64,000 bases of DNA from Candidatus Gastranaerophilales bacterium (GCA_947589425.1 CANQAV010000004.1:62001-126000); one strand, 5' to 3'; shown: positions 36,414-45,300, numbered from the stretch's first letter. Made by a program: numbers and translations. The notes: generated by a model from the sequence alone, not told the origin.

Positions 36414-36662
36414 ATGGCAATAACACCGATAAAAGGAATGGGCGAATTACCCAAAAAAGCGTTGGAAGGCGCTGATAATTTAGGCGCAAGCATAATTAAA
36501 GGCGCTAAAAAGGCAGCTTCAAGTGCAGATGAATTTGTTAAAAAAGTTCCCCACAAAGAAAGAATTACGGGAATTGGGGCAATTGCTTTAGCAGCCACTC
36601 TTGCAATTTCTTGTGTTGCCGGAATTTGTAAAAAAATAAAAGAGGTCAGACAAAAAAACTAA
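36414..36662 (+). CDS. Small Lys/Ala-rich protein with one C-terminal membrane helix
   Basis: An 82-residue protein starting at ATG 36414, chosen because AAGG lies 9 bases upstream; a TTG at 36405 is less likely. Residues 1-50 are soluble and Lys/Ala-rich; residues 52-70 (GIGAIALAATLAISCVAGI) form one helix, followed by a basic end. No family recognised. It is the second gene of a pair with the tagged protein upstream and ends in a strong terminator. Confidence 0.7.
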   Translation: MAITPIKGMGELPKKALEGADNLGASIIKGAKKAASSADEFVKKVPHKERITGIGAIALAATLAISCVAGICKKIKEVRQKN

Positions 36663-36678
36663 ACACACATAAAAAAAG

Positions 36679-36710
36679 AAAAACCGCCGATAAAACTCGG
36701 CGGTTTTTTA
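36679..36710 (+). terminator. Intrinsic terminator of the small-protein pair
   Basis: The stem AAAAACCGCCGA pairs with TCGGCGGTTTTT around a 6-base loop and continues into a T run. Confidence 0.9.
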
Positions 36711-36793
36711 TTGGGATATGATACACAAAGCTAATTAATTTTTTTTAAATAAATACTATAAATTTAAAGGCATAGTTTAATAAAGAGAGTTCA

Positions 36794-38839
36794 ATGAAAA
36801 AAATTATTTCTTTGGTATTAATTTTAAATTTATTTTATTTTAACTGCGGTATTATATTTGCTCAAGATTTTGATAAATCAATCAAACATCCTTCTTATTA
36901 CAGTTTATTTTTAAATGACGATAAATATGAAAATCTAAATCGCAGAATATTTAATTTTAATTTAAAAATGAACAGAATTTTTGTTAAAAAAGTGCATGTT
37001 CTCTGGGCATCTTTATTTCCCGATTTTACAATTAATGCTCTAAATCGTATTTACAGCAATATTGAATATCCAAAACGCCTTATAAGTTCGCTTTTACAAC
37101 ATGATATTGAAGCGGTTAAACACGAAACAAAACGTTTTTTAATTAATACTACGCTGGGTGTGGCAGGAATTATTGATGCTGCGGATAAATTGTTTCACCT
37201 TGAACTATATAATGAAGATATGGAGCAGGCTTTGGCAAAATGCAAAATGAAATGCGGAAAATATATTGTTCTTCCGTTTATTTCATCTACAACAACAAGG
37301 GATTTGTTCGGAAGATTTCTTGACTTTGCACTCAACCCTACCACATATATAGCTTCTCCAATAGCTGCGGCAATTAAAATGGGGCTTTTAATTAATCGAA
37401 CGGCATATATTCAGCCGATGATTAAAATGGTGGAATCAAATTTTGCTGACCCTTATGACATTGCAAAAAAATTTTTCGGAGTTGAAAAATATATTAAACT
37501 TTCAAATTATGACAGGTCAAATGTGATTTCAAAACTTGAAGAAGATTATGATGAGCTTGATTTGGTAGATAAAGGACAGACTCAAAAACTTGAAGTAAAA
37601 GGGCAGCTCAAAAACGAAAATTTAATCGTAAATGAGTCGGATGAGGATGACTTGAAGGCAGATATTTTCTTGAGCGATTATAATCCTCAAAACCCCGTAT
37701 TAGACTCTATGAGAACGGCTTTATTTGATATACGTCAAACAGATAAATCAATATGGAGCGAAGTTTCAATTTGGAACAGGAATTTCAATAAAAAAATAAA
37801 AACGGCGAGTGTTGAAATCTCAAAAGGAAGAAATAAATATAATTTCAGATATATTCTTCAAAAAGATAAATTTTCCCCTCTTGCAATTATATTTCCTTCG
37901 GTCGGAGAAGGTGTAAACAATACCCACAGCAATATTTTGGCAAAAATGTTTTTTGATGAAGGCTACAGTGTTTTGATTTTCGGTAATCATTTTCAATGGG
38001 AATTTTTACAAAGTATTGATAAAGGTTATACACCGGGCTACATTAAGGATGATGTTAAATATATAAATATTCTTGTAAATAATGCAATAAGCTATTTATC
38101 AAAAAAATACGACAGAGTGTTTTTGAAACGAACGGCTTTAGGAACTTCTTTAGGTGCTTATGCGGTATTGTTTTTGGCAAATGAACAATTTCAGGAAGGC
38201 TCAAACAATATAGATAAATTTATTGCAATATGCCCGCCGTTTGAGCTTACTTATGCAATTTCAAAAATGGATAAAATAATTGAAGCTTGGAAAAACTATC
38301 CTAATGATTTCAGGGAAAAAACGGCAATTACAACCGCAAAAGTGATGAATGCATATAAAAATAAAGATAAATATGTAAATAACTTTAAAACTCTTCCTTT
38401 TTCAAATTACGAGGCAAAACTTATAAGTGCTTTTGTTTTTCATCAAAAATTGTCCGATTTAATCTATACAACCGAACTTGAACAAAACCCGAAGATTGAT
38501 AAAAAAGAATTATATGATGCTATATATAAAATGAATTTTGAAGATTATATGAGAAAATATCTTCTTGAAGATAAAGACTATGAAGAACTTTCAAAAGAAA
38601 GCTCAATTGAATCTATTTCAGATTTTTTAATTTCTAAAGATAACTATAAAATTTATCACAGCCTTGATGATTATTTAACAAATAAAGACCAATTGGCGCT
38701 TCTTCGGAAATATTGCGGAAATAAACTCGTTTTGTTTAATAACGGAGCTCACTTAGGGTTTTTATATCGGGATGAATTTGTAAATGAATTAAAAAAAGAA
38801 ATTCAAAAAGATGTGTCAAATAAAAAAGCGCTCGATTGA
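36794..38839 (+). CDS. MlaA (VacJ)-domain protein fused to an alpha/beta-hydrolase domain
   Basis: A 681-residue exported protein. A signal peptide covers 1-23 (cleavage after IIFA); the cysteine at 18 is not in a lipobox, unlike classical MlaA lipoproteins. Residues 45-235 match MlaA: ENLNRRIFNFNLKMNR, FLINTTLGVAGIIDAA, EDMEQALAKC, YIVLPFISSTTTRDLFG. A linker with acidic blocks follows. Residues 345-680 look like an alpha/beta hydrolase: strand LAIIFPSVGEG, nucleophile elbow GTSLG (S452) and a final NGAHLGFLY histidine. MlaA normally sits in the outer membrane and extracts misplaced phospholipid. The fusion suggests that extraction and lipid hydrolysis are coupled; that is inference. Confidence 0.83.
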   Translation: MKKIISLVLILNLFYFNCGIIFAQDFDKSIKHPSYYSLFLNDDKYENLNRRIFNFNLKMNRIFVKKVHVLWASLFPDFTINALNRIYSNIEYPKRLISSLLQHDIEAVKHETKRFLINTTLGVAGIIDAADKLFHLELYNEDMEQALAKCKMKCGKYIVLPFISSTTTRDLFGRFLDFALNPTTYIASPIAAAIKMGLLINRTAYIQPMIKMVESNFADPYDIAKKFFGVEKYIKLSNYDRSNVISKLEEDYDELDLVDKGQTQKLEVKGQLKNENLIVNESDEDDLKADIFLSDYNPQNPVLDSMRTALFDIRQTDKSIWSEVSIWNRNFNKKIKTASVEISKGRNKYNFRYILQKDKFSPLAIIFPSVGEGVNNTHSNILAKMFFDEGYSVLIFGNHFQWEFLQSIDKGYTPGYIKDDVKYINILVNNAISYLSKKYDRVFLKRTALGTSLGAYAVLFLANEQFQEGSNNIDKFIAICPPFELTYAISKMDKIIEAWKNYPNDFREKTAITTAKVMNAYKNKDKYVNNFKTLPFSNYEAKLISAFVFHQKLSDLIYTTELEQNPKIDKKELYDAIYKMNFEDYMRKYLLEDKDYEELSKESSIESISDFLISKDNYKIYHSLDDYLTNKDQLALLRKYCGNKLVLFNNGAHLGFLYRDEFVNELKKEIQKDVSNKKALD

Positions 38840-38849
38840 GCGCTTTTTT
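38822..38849. terminator. Bidirectional intrinsic terminator
   Basis: The stem AAAAAAGCGCTC pairs with GAGCGCTTTTTT around GATT. It includes the stop codon of the MlaA-fusion gene and touches the stop of the convergent transglycosylase gene. Confidence 0.9.
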
Positions 38850-39352
38850 TATAATGTGTCCGAAATTATCGATTTTGTACTTTCATCAGCTTTTAAAAAG
38901 TCATACTCTTTTTTTATGTTTTTGATGAAGCACTTTGTTGCTCCAAACGGAGGAATTCCGTTGTATTTCGCAACATTTCCGGGTCCTGCGTTATATGCCG
39001 CAAGTGCTAAATCCATGGAGCCGTATTTGCCCAAAAGCATTTTATAATACTTTAGTCCTCCTTCAATGTTTTCACTTACTATGTAAGGGTTAACACCGAG
39101 TTTTTTTGCGGTGGACGGGGTCAGTTGATATAACCCTATTGCGCCTGCCGGACTTTTTACCGAAGCGTTAAAATTTGATTCGATTTTTGCGATACTTAAA
39201 GCGATATAAGGATCAACTCCAAGTTTTTGAGCTGTTTTTACAATAAGCTCTTTGGCACTATCTTGTGGCGATTGGGCGGCTTGCGCTGTGTTAGAAGCAA
39301 TAAGGACAATACATACTGCGACTAACAAAGTTTTAATTAGCTTTTTCGTCAT
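38849..39352 (-). CDS. Lytic transglycosylase (SLT domain)
   Basis: A 167-residue exported enzyme that cleaves the glycan strands of peptidoglycan. A signal peptide (1-25, ending TAQA) leads to a compact SLT domain: catalytic E58 in IAKIESNFN, the GAIGLYQLTP motif and AAYNAGPGNVAKY. I use ATG 39352 because AGGA lies 8 bases upstream; a longer frame to 39421 would place 23 residues before the signal peptide. It is minimal in length, with no extra binding domain. Confidence 0.92.
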   Translation of the reverse strand: MTKKLIKTLLVAVCIVLIASNTAQAAQSPQDSAKELIVKTAQKLGVDPYIALSIAKIESNFNASVKSPAGAIGLYQLTPSTAKKLGVNPYIVSENIEGGLKYYKMLLGKYGSMDLALAAYNAGPGNVAKYNGIPPFGATKCFIKNIKKEYDFLKADESTKSIISDTL

Positions 39353-39599
39353 AAAATGTTTCCTCATTTTTGTATTTAACCGGGTAAAAAACTCATCTTT
39401 TTGTATAAATGAGCCACACACCCTAAGTTCTGCTTTAATATATCATATATAATTCAATTTTGCAACCCGCCTCAGCGGCTATTGGTCTAAAAGGCAAGAA
39501 TAATAAGAAAATTTATTATTACATTTGTAATAATTACGTGATAATATTTTAATTCTTGCTAACCAAGCTACAGTTGTGTTAAAATTTTCCTATACGCAT

Positions 39600-39688
39600 G
39601 GAGAAATGGCCGAGTGGCTGAAGGCGGCACCCTGCTAAGGTGTTATAGGGAGTAATCTCTATCGAGGGTTCGAATCCCTCTTTCTCCG
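39600..39688 (+). tRNA. tRNA-Ser (anticodon GCT)
   Basis: 89 bases with the long variable arm of class II tRNAs. The acceptor stem GGAGAAA pairs with TTTCTCC, and the discriminator is G. The anticodon stem GCACC/GGTGT closes the loop CTGCTAA, giving GCT (serine codons AGC/AGU). The T loop is GTTCGAATC. CCA is not encoded. A dxs remnant begins 15 bases after its 3' end. Confidence 0.97.
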
Positions 39689-39703
39689 TTTTTTTGTTGT
39701 TAA

Positions 39704-40057
39704 AATACAATAGGTGCGGGTAATTTCTTTTATCTTGGATGCGATGTTCAAAATGAATTAAAAGATAAATTAGGAATTAATTCAACTTTAATTAACCCTG
39801 TTTATATGTCGGGAGTTGATAGCGAGCTGTTAAGCGAACTTAAAAAAGACCGCAGCGTTGTAATAACTCTTGAAGATGGCTGTGTTTCGGGCGGTTTTGA
39901 AGAAAAGATAACAAGGTTTTACGGAAAAACCGATATGAAAGTTCTTAATTTCGGCGCCAAAAAAGAATTTACGAACAGAGTTCCCTTAACGGAACTATAC
40001 CAAAGATACCACTTGATAAAAGTTCTGATTGTTCAAGATATTAAAGAACTGCTTTAA
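39704..40057 (+). pseudogene. dxs: C-terminal remnant of 1-deoxy-D-xylulose-5-phosphate synthase
   Basis: An open frame of about 117 codons with no upstream start. Its translation (IGAGNFFYLGCDVQNELKDK.. then TLINPVYMSGVDSELL, VVITLEDGCVSGGFEEKI, DMKVLNFGAKKEF, and a final VQDIKELL) follows the last transketolase domain of DXS. The first roughly 500 residues, including the thiamine-binding and catalytic parts, are missing. An internal ATG at 39806 could make an 83-residue piece, but it would not be an enzyme. The frame begins within about 15 bases of the tRNA-Ser 3' end, suggesting recombination there. A full dxs must lie elsewhere if the pathway is used. Confidence 0.8.
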
Positions 40058-40127
40058 AAACCGTTTTTTTAAAGTATATATATTTACTCAAAAATAGTTT
40101 AATATTAGTTGGAAGGAAAAAATAATC

Positions 40128-40451
40128 ATGATTTTAACTAATATTGAATCTGTCCCGGGAATGAGAATAAAAGCGCAATGCGGTTTGGTTTCGGGTAGTA
40201 CCGTAAGAGCAAAAGATGCAATTAAAGACATTGGCGCAGGATTAAAAAATGTTTTTGGCGGCGAACTGAAAAGCTACACAGAACTTTTATCCGAAGCAAG
40301 AAATGAAGCGGTAAATCGTATGGTTGAACAGGCAAAACGCTTGAGAGCAAATGCCGTTATAAATGTCAGATTTGCGACTTCCGCAATAACGGCAGGCGCT
40401 GCCGAAGTATATGCATACGGTACCGCAGTTGAAGTTGAGCCTATAGGATAA
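40128..40451 (+). CDS. YbjQ-family (UPF0145) heavy-metal-binding-domain protein
   Basis: A 107-residue protein that matches UPF0145: VPGMRIKAQCGLVSGSTV, ELKSYTELLSEARNEAVNRM and ANAVINVRF then YAYGTAVEV. The family forms small pentameric rings of unknown function despite its heavy-metal-binding label. An AAGGA ribosome site precedes the ATG. It is followed 7 bases later by a second, membrane-anchored copy and then an M48 peptidase, so the three are probably one operon. Confidence 0.88.
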   Translation: MILTNIESVPGMRIKAQCGLVSGSTVRAKDAIKDIGAGLKNVFGGELKSYTELLSEARNEAVNRMVEQAKRLRANAVINVRFATSAITAGAAEVYAYGTAVEVEPIG

Positions 40452-40458
40452 TTTTACT

Positions 40459-40911
40459 ATGGGTGACATTCTCGGTTTAATAATTATTCTTACAGCTACT
40501 TATTTTATCGGACATGCGTTTGAACAAACCCATTTTGAAGAAATAAAGAAGCGTGAAATTATGCTCATAAAAAGACCGTTATTGAATTTTGGGGCAAGAA
40601 ATTTTAATACAAAAAGAAAAATTGAAAAAGTAGAGTTGGTAACAGGCGAAGTTGTAATTAGCGGAGATTACTTTAAATTTTTTATTGCAAGCTTTAAAAC
40701 ATTATTCGGCGGCAGATTAACAACCATGGAATCTTTATTGGACAGGGCAAGACGGGAAGCTATATTAAGAATGAGAGAAAAAGCTCCTCTTGCTTCCGTT
40801 ATAATCAACACCAGAGTGGAATCCGTTATGTTAAATGATGTATATTGGAAAAATACAAGACCGCAATGTGCGGTAATTGCCTACGGGACAGCAATAACTT
40901 ATGGAAGTTAA
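40459..40911 (+). CDS. Membrane-anchored YbjQ-like protein
   Basis: A 150-residue paralogue of the upstream gene. One N-terminal helix (about 3-18, ILGLIIILTATYFIG) anchors a cytoplasm-facing or periplasmic UPF0145 domain, with GGRLTTMESLLDRARREAI and SVIINTRVES aligned to the upstream protein and the same AYGTAIT ending. The shorter paralogue has no anchor. Its end overlaps the M48 gene by 11 bases, so the two are translationally coupled. Function unknown. Confidence 0.82.
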   Translation: MGDILGLIIILTATYFIGHAFEQTHFEEIKKREIMLIKRPLLNFGARNFNTKRKIEKVELVTGEVVISGDYFKFFIASFKTLFGGRLTTMESLLDRARREAILRMREKAPLASVIINTRVESVMLNDVYWKNTRPQCAVIAYGTAITYGS

Positions 40912-41722
40912 AAAAAATCGCAACAATTTAAGGCTTGATTTAATAACAAGCAAAAATGTTAATATATCGGAGCCTTCCGATATTAAAAGTTTCTTTGAAA
41001 TTGTTTTAAAGGTTGTTATTGTTTTATATGTTATTTTTCTTTTATTTGGTTTGATTGCAAACATTGTGGTTGACAATATATCAACACAAACTCAATTGAG
41101 AATTGAAAAAGTGCTTAATTTAACGGTTAGAAAAAATAATTTAAATGACAAATATCCGAGAGAATTAAAGAAACTTGAAAGAATAAAACGGGAAATAATG
41201 AAAAGAGATGATACTCTTAAAGGTAAATCAACTCTTCCTATTTATATTAAACCCAACTCTACCGTGAATGCATTTTTAATGCCAAACGGGTCAATATTCG
41301 TTACTGAAGGAATTTTGAAAAGAAAATATTCGGATGAAGAACTTACTTTTATTTTAGCGCATGAAATAGGACATTATTCCAATAAAGACCATATACATAC
41401 CTTGTGTAAAAAATTTATGTTCAAAATGATGTGTCTTATTTTTTCAAATAATAATGATGAAGTAACTAAGGTCTTTGAAAAAGCAAGAAATATTGAAAAC
41501 TTAAAATATTCAAAATTTAGAGAATCAAAAGCGGATAAATATGCGGGTGAAATGCTAATTAAAATATACGGCTCAACTAAAGGAGGAGTGATGCTTCTTA
41601 AAGATTTGAAAAAAAACAGCCTTGTTCCCGAGTTTGCCTATGTGTTTTTAGACCACCCCTCAAACAATGTAAGAATAAAAAAGCTTCAAAAATTGGAAAA
41701 AAGAATTAAAAAAGGCTCCTAA
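40901..41722 (+). CDS. M48-family membrane zinc metallopeptidase
   Basis: A 273-residue peptidase with one membrane helix (about 33-57). The zinc motif is HEIGH (154-158) after TFILAHE, and the third ligand is the glutamate of RESKADKYAG (around 209). The NAFLMPNGSIFVTEGIL segment and the final DHPSNNVRIKKL are typical of the M48 (HtpX/Oma1/YggG) group. Such enzymes often handle membrane or outer-membrane protein quality control. Its ATG overlaps the YbjQ-like gene upstream; the strong terminator starts inside its last codons. Confidence 0.92.
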   Translation: MEVKKNRNNLRLDLITSKNVNISEPSDIKSFFEIVLKVVIVLYVIFLLFGLIANIVVDNISTQTQLRIEKVLNLTVRKNNLNDKYPRELKKLERIKREIMKRDDTLKGKSTLPIYIKPNSTVNAFLMPNGSIFVTEGILKRKYSDEELTFILAHEIGHYSNKDHIHTLCKKFMFKMMCLIFSNNNDEVTKVFEKARNIENLKYSKFRESKADKYAGEMLIKIYGSTKGGVMLLKDLKKNSLVPEFAYVFLDHPSNNVRIKKLQKLEKRIKKGS

Positions 41723-41734
41723 GAGCCTTTTTTT
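41708..41734. terminator. Bidirectional intrinsic terminator
   Basis: A perfect 11-base-pair stem (AAAAAAGGCTC with GAGCCTTTTTT) around CTAA; the loop contains the stop codon of the M48 gene. It also serves the convergent nucleotidyltransferase gene. Confidence 0.92.
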
Positions 41735-41738
41735 GTTA

Positions 41739-43820
41739 TTATACTTGTTTTTGTTTTTGTTTCTGTTTGTGTTTTTGTTTATAGCTTGTAATTGCACTCG
41801 AGTATTCGCTAATTATGCTTTCGGGTACCGGTTTTGGCTTAGGAACAGCCATTACCTGTCCTTTTATAGTATATTTTTTTTCAATTTCGGCTTTTTGTTG
41901 CAGACATGATGCAACAAGTCCCGTTTGAGTGTTTACGGCATTAATAACATTTACTCTTTCAAAATCTTCAAGCGGAAAATCGCCGTTTGCAATTTCCATT
42001 GTTGTATAATATAATGCGTTCAATGTTCCGCAATCAGCCCAGGGCTCATCTGTTTTAACGGCATATATCTGCTGACCGTGAAGAATTTCTTTTGCTTTTT
42101 CAAGAGCTTGGGTTTCAATTGAAATTTTGGTTTTTTCTTCAATTTGTTGTTTTGCTTTTTCCATATCATCATTTTGAGTTATTGCCATTAAAATCGGAGT
42201 GAAAGTTTTTGACCAATCACGGGGCTCTTTGTTTTTGCCGTTTTTAGGTAAATATTCTTCAAGAGATTCAAGAGCATCAAAAGCTTCTTTGCTTACTATG
42301 AATTGGAATGTGTTTGCATAGCACATACCGTTTTCACCCGCATATCCTTCAGGTATGGTTTTTGGTTTTTCGGCAAATTCTGAAATCAAACCATCGTTGG
42401 TGATTTTCATAATTCCTAATTTACCTGCGGCATCTTCTTGTTTTACTTCTTTTGCAACCATAACAATTGCGGCTTTTCCGGAATCCATTATTTTTGTCAT
42501 TTCCGTAAGTGCTTTTGGTATACGGCTCATTGCATCATTGGGAAGAATTAAGAGGTTTTCTCTGCCTTCTCTTTCCATGGTATCATACATATCAACCGTA
42601 AAACCGCCGTTACCGGTATTTTGACCCGAATCATTAAGATAGAATTTAATGTTTTTGCCGATTCCCAGATTTCCTTTAGAACAATCCAACAGTCCTGCTT
42701 TATGTAAAGATATGAAGGTTGTTTCCATAGGGGTTAAGCCTGTTGCCGTTCTGAAGCATCCTTTTGTTAAATTAGAGCCGTTTTTCTCTCCGTGGAATAT
42801 TTTTGTTGAAGATGCGTTGGTGTATTCGGCACGTGAGCCATAACCGCCCGCAAGCATCAAGATTTGAGTATTTTGAGCATTTTTTACGGGCTCAAATCTG
42901 TCGAGCACTATTTCGTCCTCATCTACTTTTCTGCAGAATTCTGCAATTGAATCAATAATTTCTTTTTCAAATCTGCCTTCTTCAAGACCTATTATAAGTT
43001 CTGTTCCGCCGCCCAGTGAGCCGCCTTCTCTGTGTCGTACGGCCGGGATATCATGAACGGTAAAAGTTCTGTATTCTTTATTGTCTTGTTTGCTTGCCTT
43101 AACTTCAAGAGTTGCGCCGTTTTTTCTTGTTAATGTTCCCGCATTTGTTAAGAGAATATTTTCGCCGTTATCATCAACAACCGCCATTAATTCGCCTCTT
43201 GTATTTAATACGTATGCGGATTCTTCGGTACCTTTGATACATCTTCTGTGTTGTTCATCGTGTCCTACGTAATACGGCTCAAGCGTAATTTTAATCTTTT
43301 GTTTGGATGGTGCTTTTTTGTCAACCGGCTGTGATTCAAGCCTTGGCTGTCTTACCACCATTTCAAAAGCAACATCTTTACCTTCGCCTTTTTTGATTTG
43401 AGTTCTTGCATCGGTTATGATTTTCTCGCCCGTTTCTTTGTCTTGGGCTTCGTTAACAACTATTGTTGTTTTAATTGCATCGTCAACTTTTTTAAGGTTG
43501 TCGTCGAATTTTGAAAGAAGAGTTGTAACACCTATTCTTGAGCCTACAACTTCACCTTTTCTGCCATGTTCGGCATCTTGGCAAGTTATCATTGATTTAT
43601 TTAATTCATCAAATGTTTCGGTTAAGCTTCCGCCGCAAAATGCCAGCGAAGAAGCAAGTTTTATGTTGTTATAGCCTCTGTAGGCAGATGCTAATTTGCT
43701 TGCATCAACTTTGTTTGAATTAAGCTGTATAACGTTTGTTGTATTGCCCTGAGCGTTTGAAACTTTTTTAGATGCGTAATTGTTCGGGGTAACATTTAGC
43801 ATTGATAAGCGATTAATCAT
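41739..43820 (-). CDS. Nucleotidyltransferase (sugar-1-phosphate type) with a 320-residue N-terminal extension
   Basis: A 693-residue protein. The C-terminal half (about 320-650) is an NTP-transferase domain: LAGGYGSR with a following lysine (STKIF), the LLILPNDAMSR segment holding the metal aspartate, SEFAEKPKTIPEGY, and WADCGTLNALYY. It resembles ADP-glucose or related pyrophosphorylases. The N-terminal 320 residues are unassigned; they contain Lys/Glu-rich and beta-rich stretches and an early LAFCGG segment that only loosely matches the tag seen elsewhere. The tail is a Lys/Gln run. An AAAGGA ribosome site precedes the ATG. A role in glycan or glycogen precursor supply is plausible. Confidence 0.78.
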   Translation of the reverse strand: MINRLSMLNVTPNNYASKKVSNAQGNTTNVIQLNSNKVDASKLASAYRGYNNIKLASSLAFCGGSLTETFDELNKSMITCQDAEHGRKGEVVGSRIGVTTLLSKFDDNLKKVDDAIKTTIVVNEAQDKETGEKIITDARTQIKKGEGKDVAFEMVVRQPRLESQPVDKKAPSKQKIKITLEPYYVGHDEQHRRCIKGTEESAYVLNTRGELMAVVDDNGENILLTNAGTLTRKNGATLEVKASKQDNKEYRTFTVHDIPAVRHREGGSLGGGTELIIGLEEGRFEKEIIDSIAEFCRKVDEDEIVLDRFEPVKNAQNTQILMLAGGYGSRAEYTNASSTKIFHGEKNGSNLTKGCFRTATGLTPMETTFISLHKAGLLDCSKGNLGIGKNIKFYLNDSGQNTGNGGFTVDMYDTMEREGRENLLILPNDAMSRIPKALTEMTKIMDSGKAAIVMVAKEVKQEDAAGKLGIMKITNDGLISEFAEKPKTIPEGYAGENGMCYANTFQFIVSKEAFDALESLEEYLPKNGKNKEPRDWSKTFTPILMAITQNDDMEKAKQQIEEKTKISIETQALEKAKEILHGQQIYAVKTDEPWADCGTLNALYYTTMEIANGDFPLEDFERVNVINAVNTQTGLVASCLQQKAEIEKKYTIKGQVMAVPKPKPVPESIISEYSSAITSYKQKHKQKQKQKQV

Positions 43821-44026
43821 AATATTATCCTTTTATATAGTACAACCTGTGAAATTTAACAACACAAAACATGTTTTATCACACACATATACAAAACTCA
43901 AACATTAAATAATTTGCCTGTAAAAATTTCCTTTTCAATTGTCATATTTTAATTACATATTGTTACAATTAATTAATATAAAATCAGTTTATGATATTAT
44001 TTTTTTAACATTCAAAAGAGAAAAAT

Positions 44027-45300
44027 ATGCAGACGGTTATTATAGCGGGCGGAAAAGGAACAAGATTGGGATTGAAGGATATTCCAAAACCCATGGCAAA
44101 AATTGATGGTTTGCCGTTATTGGAACATCAGATTTTGCTTGCAAAAAAATACGGCTGTTTTGAATTTTTTATTTTAAGCGGATATAAATCGGAAATTATT
44201 AAAGATTATTTTAAAAATGGCGAAAGATTGAATGTTAAAATTCATCATATTGAAGAGCCCTATCCTTTGGGAACGGCAGGTGCTCTCGGCGCTCTTAAGG
44301 GAAAAATTAAAGACAGATTTATGGTTTTTTACGGCGATGTTGTAATGGATTTTGATATTAATTCTTTTATTGAATTTGATAAAAAATATAATTCAATTGC
44401 AACACTTGTTGTTCATCCCAATGACCACCCTTATGACAGTGATTTATTGGAAGTTGATAAAGATAATAAAGTTGTCTCGTTTTTTTTAAAACCGCATGAT
44501 GAAAAAAGATATTATCAAAATCTTACAAATGCAGCGGTGTATATTTTTTCCCCTGATATATTTAACTTTATTGAGCCCGATAAAAAGCAGGATATTGCCC
44601 GTGATGTTCTTACAAAATTGGTTGGAAAACAAGATTTGAGAGCATATAGAACATCTGAATATATTAAAGATATGGGTACGAACGAAAGGTTTGAAAAAAC
44701 AGCGGGTGATTTTATCTCAAAAAAAGTAAAAAGATTGAACAAAATAAACAAAAGAAGATGCATCTTTTTAGATAGAGATGGCGTTATAAATAAAGATAAT
44801 TCCCTACCCCCCCCTCTTATCCGAAAGATTTTGAACTTTTAGAAGGGGTTGTTGATGCAATTAAGAAAATCAACGAAAGCGATTATCTTGCTTGCGTTGT
44901 AACTAATCAGCCCGCTGTTGCAAAAGGGTTTTTGACTTTTGAAGAGCTTGAAATGACTCATAAAAAAATGGAAACTCTTTTGGGCAGACAAGGAGCCTAT
45001 TTAGATGCGATTTATTATTGCCCTCATCATCCCGAAAAAGGGTTTAAAGGGGAAATAAAAGAACTTAAAATTGACTGCGAATGCAGAAAACCTAAATCAG
45101 GCATGCTGATACAAGCCGGAAAAGATTTTAATATTGATTTTGAAAAGTCGTGGATAATAGGCGACAGTGAAAGAGATTTAATTGCAGGCAAAAACACGGG
45201 TGCCAGAAGCGTGTTCATTTCAAGCGAGAGAAGTGAATATGCTGATTTTTATGCAAAAAATTTAAAAGAAGCAGTAGATATTATTTTAAATATGGAGTAA
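44027..45300 (+). pseudogene. hddC: HddC-like nucleotidyltransferase fused to GmhB-like phosphatase, split by a poly-C frameshift
   Basis: The first part (44027 to about 44740) is a sugar-phosphate nucleotidyltransferase: IIAGGKGTRLG, KPMAKIDGLPLLEHQ, FMVFYGDVVMDFD. It runs directly into a HAD phosphatase (CIFLDRDGVINKD). At a run of eight C residues (44807-44814) the frame breaks and stops at 44842. Adding one C, or removing two, restores one reading frame to 45300: SYPKDFELLEGV, VVTNQPAVAKG, the GmhB zinc motif (CPHH, CEC) and KPKSGM. As sequenced only a nucleotidyltransferase with a short false tail is made. Together the parts would remove the 7-phosphate and add GDP in heptose synthesis. 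A sequencing error in the run cannot be excluded. Confidence 0.82.
44807..44814 (+). repeat. Homopolymer C8, candidate phase-variation tract
   Basis: Eight consecutive C residues in an AT-rich genome, placed exactly at the frame break inside the GmhB-like part. Length changes by slipped-strand pairing would switch the phosphatase half on or off. Nine or six C residues give an open frame. Confidence 0.75.

Noticed and set aside
39704-40057. Independent small gene starting at 39806
   Set aside because: The recognisable DXS sequence begins upstream of that ATG in the same frame, so it is a remnant and not a new gene.
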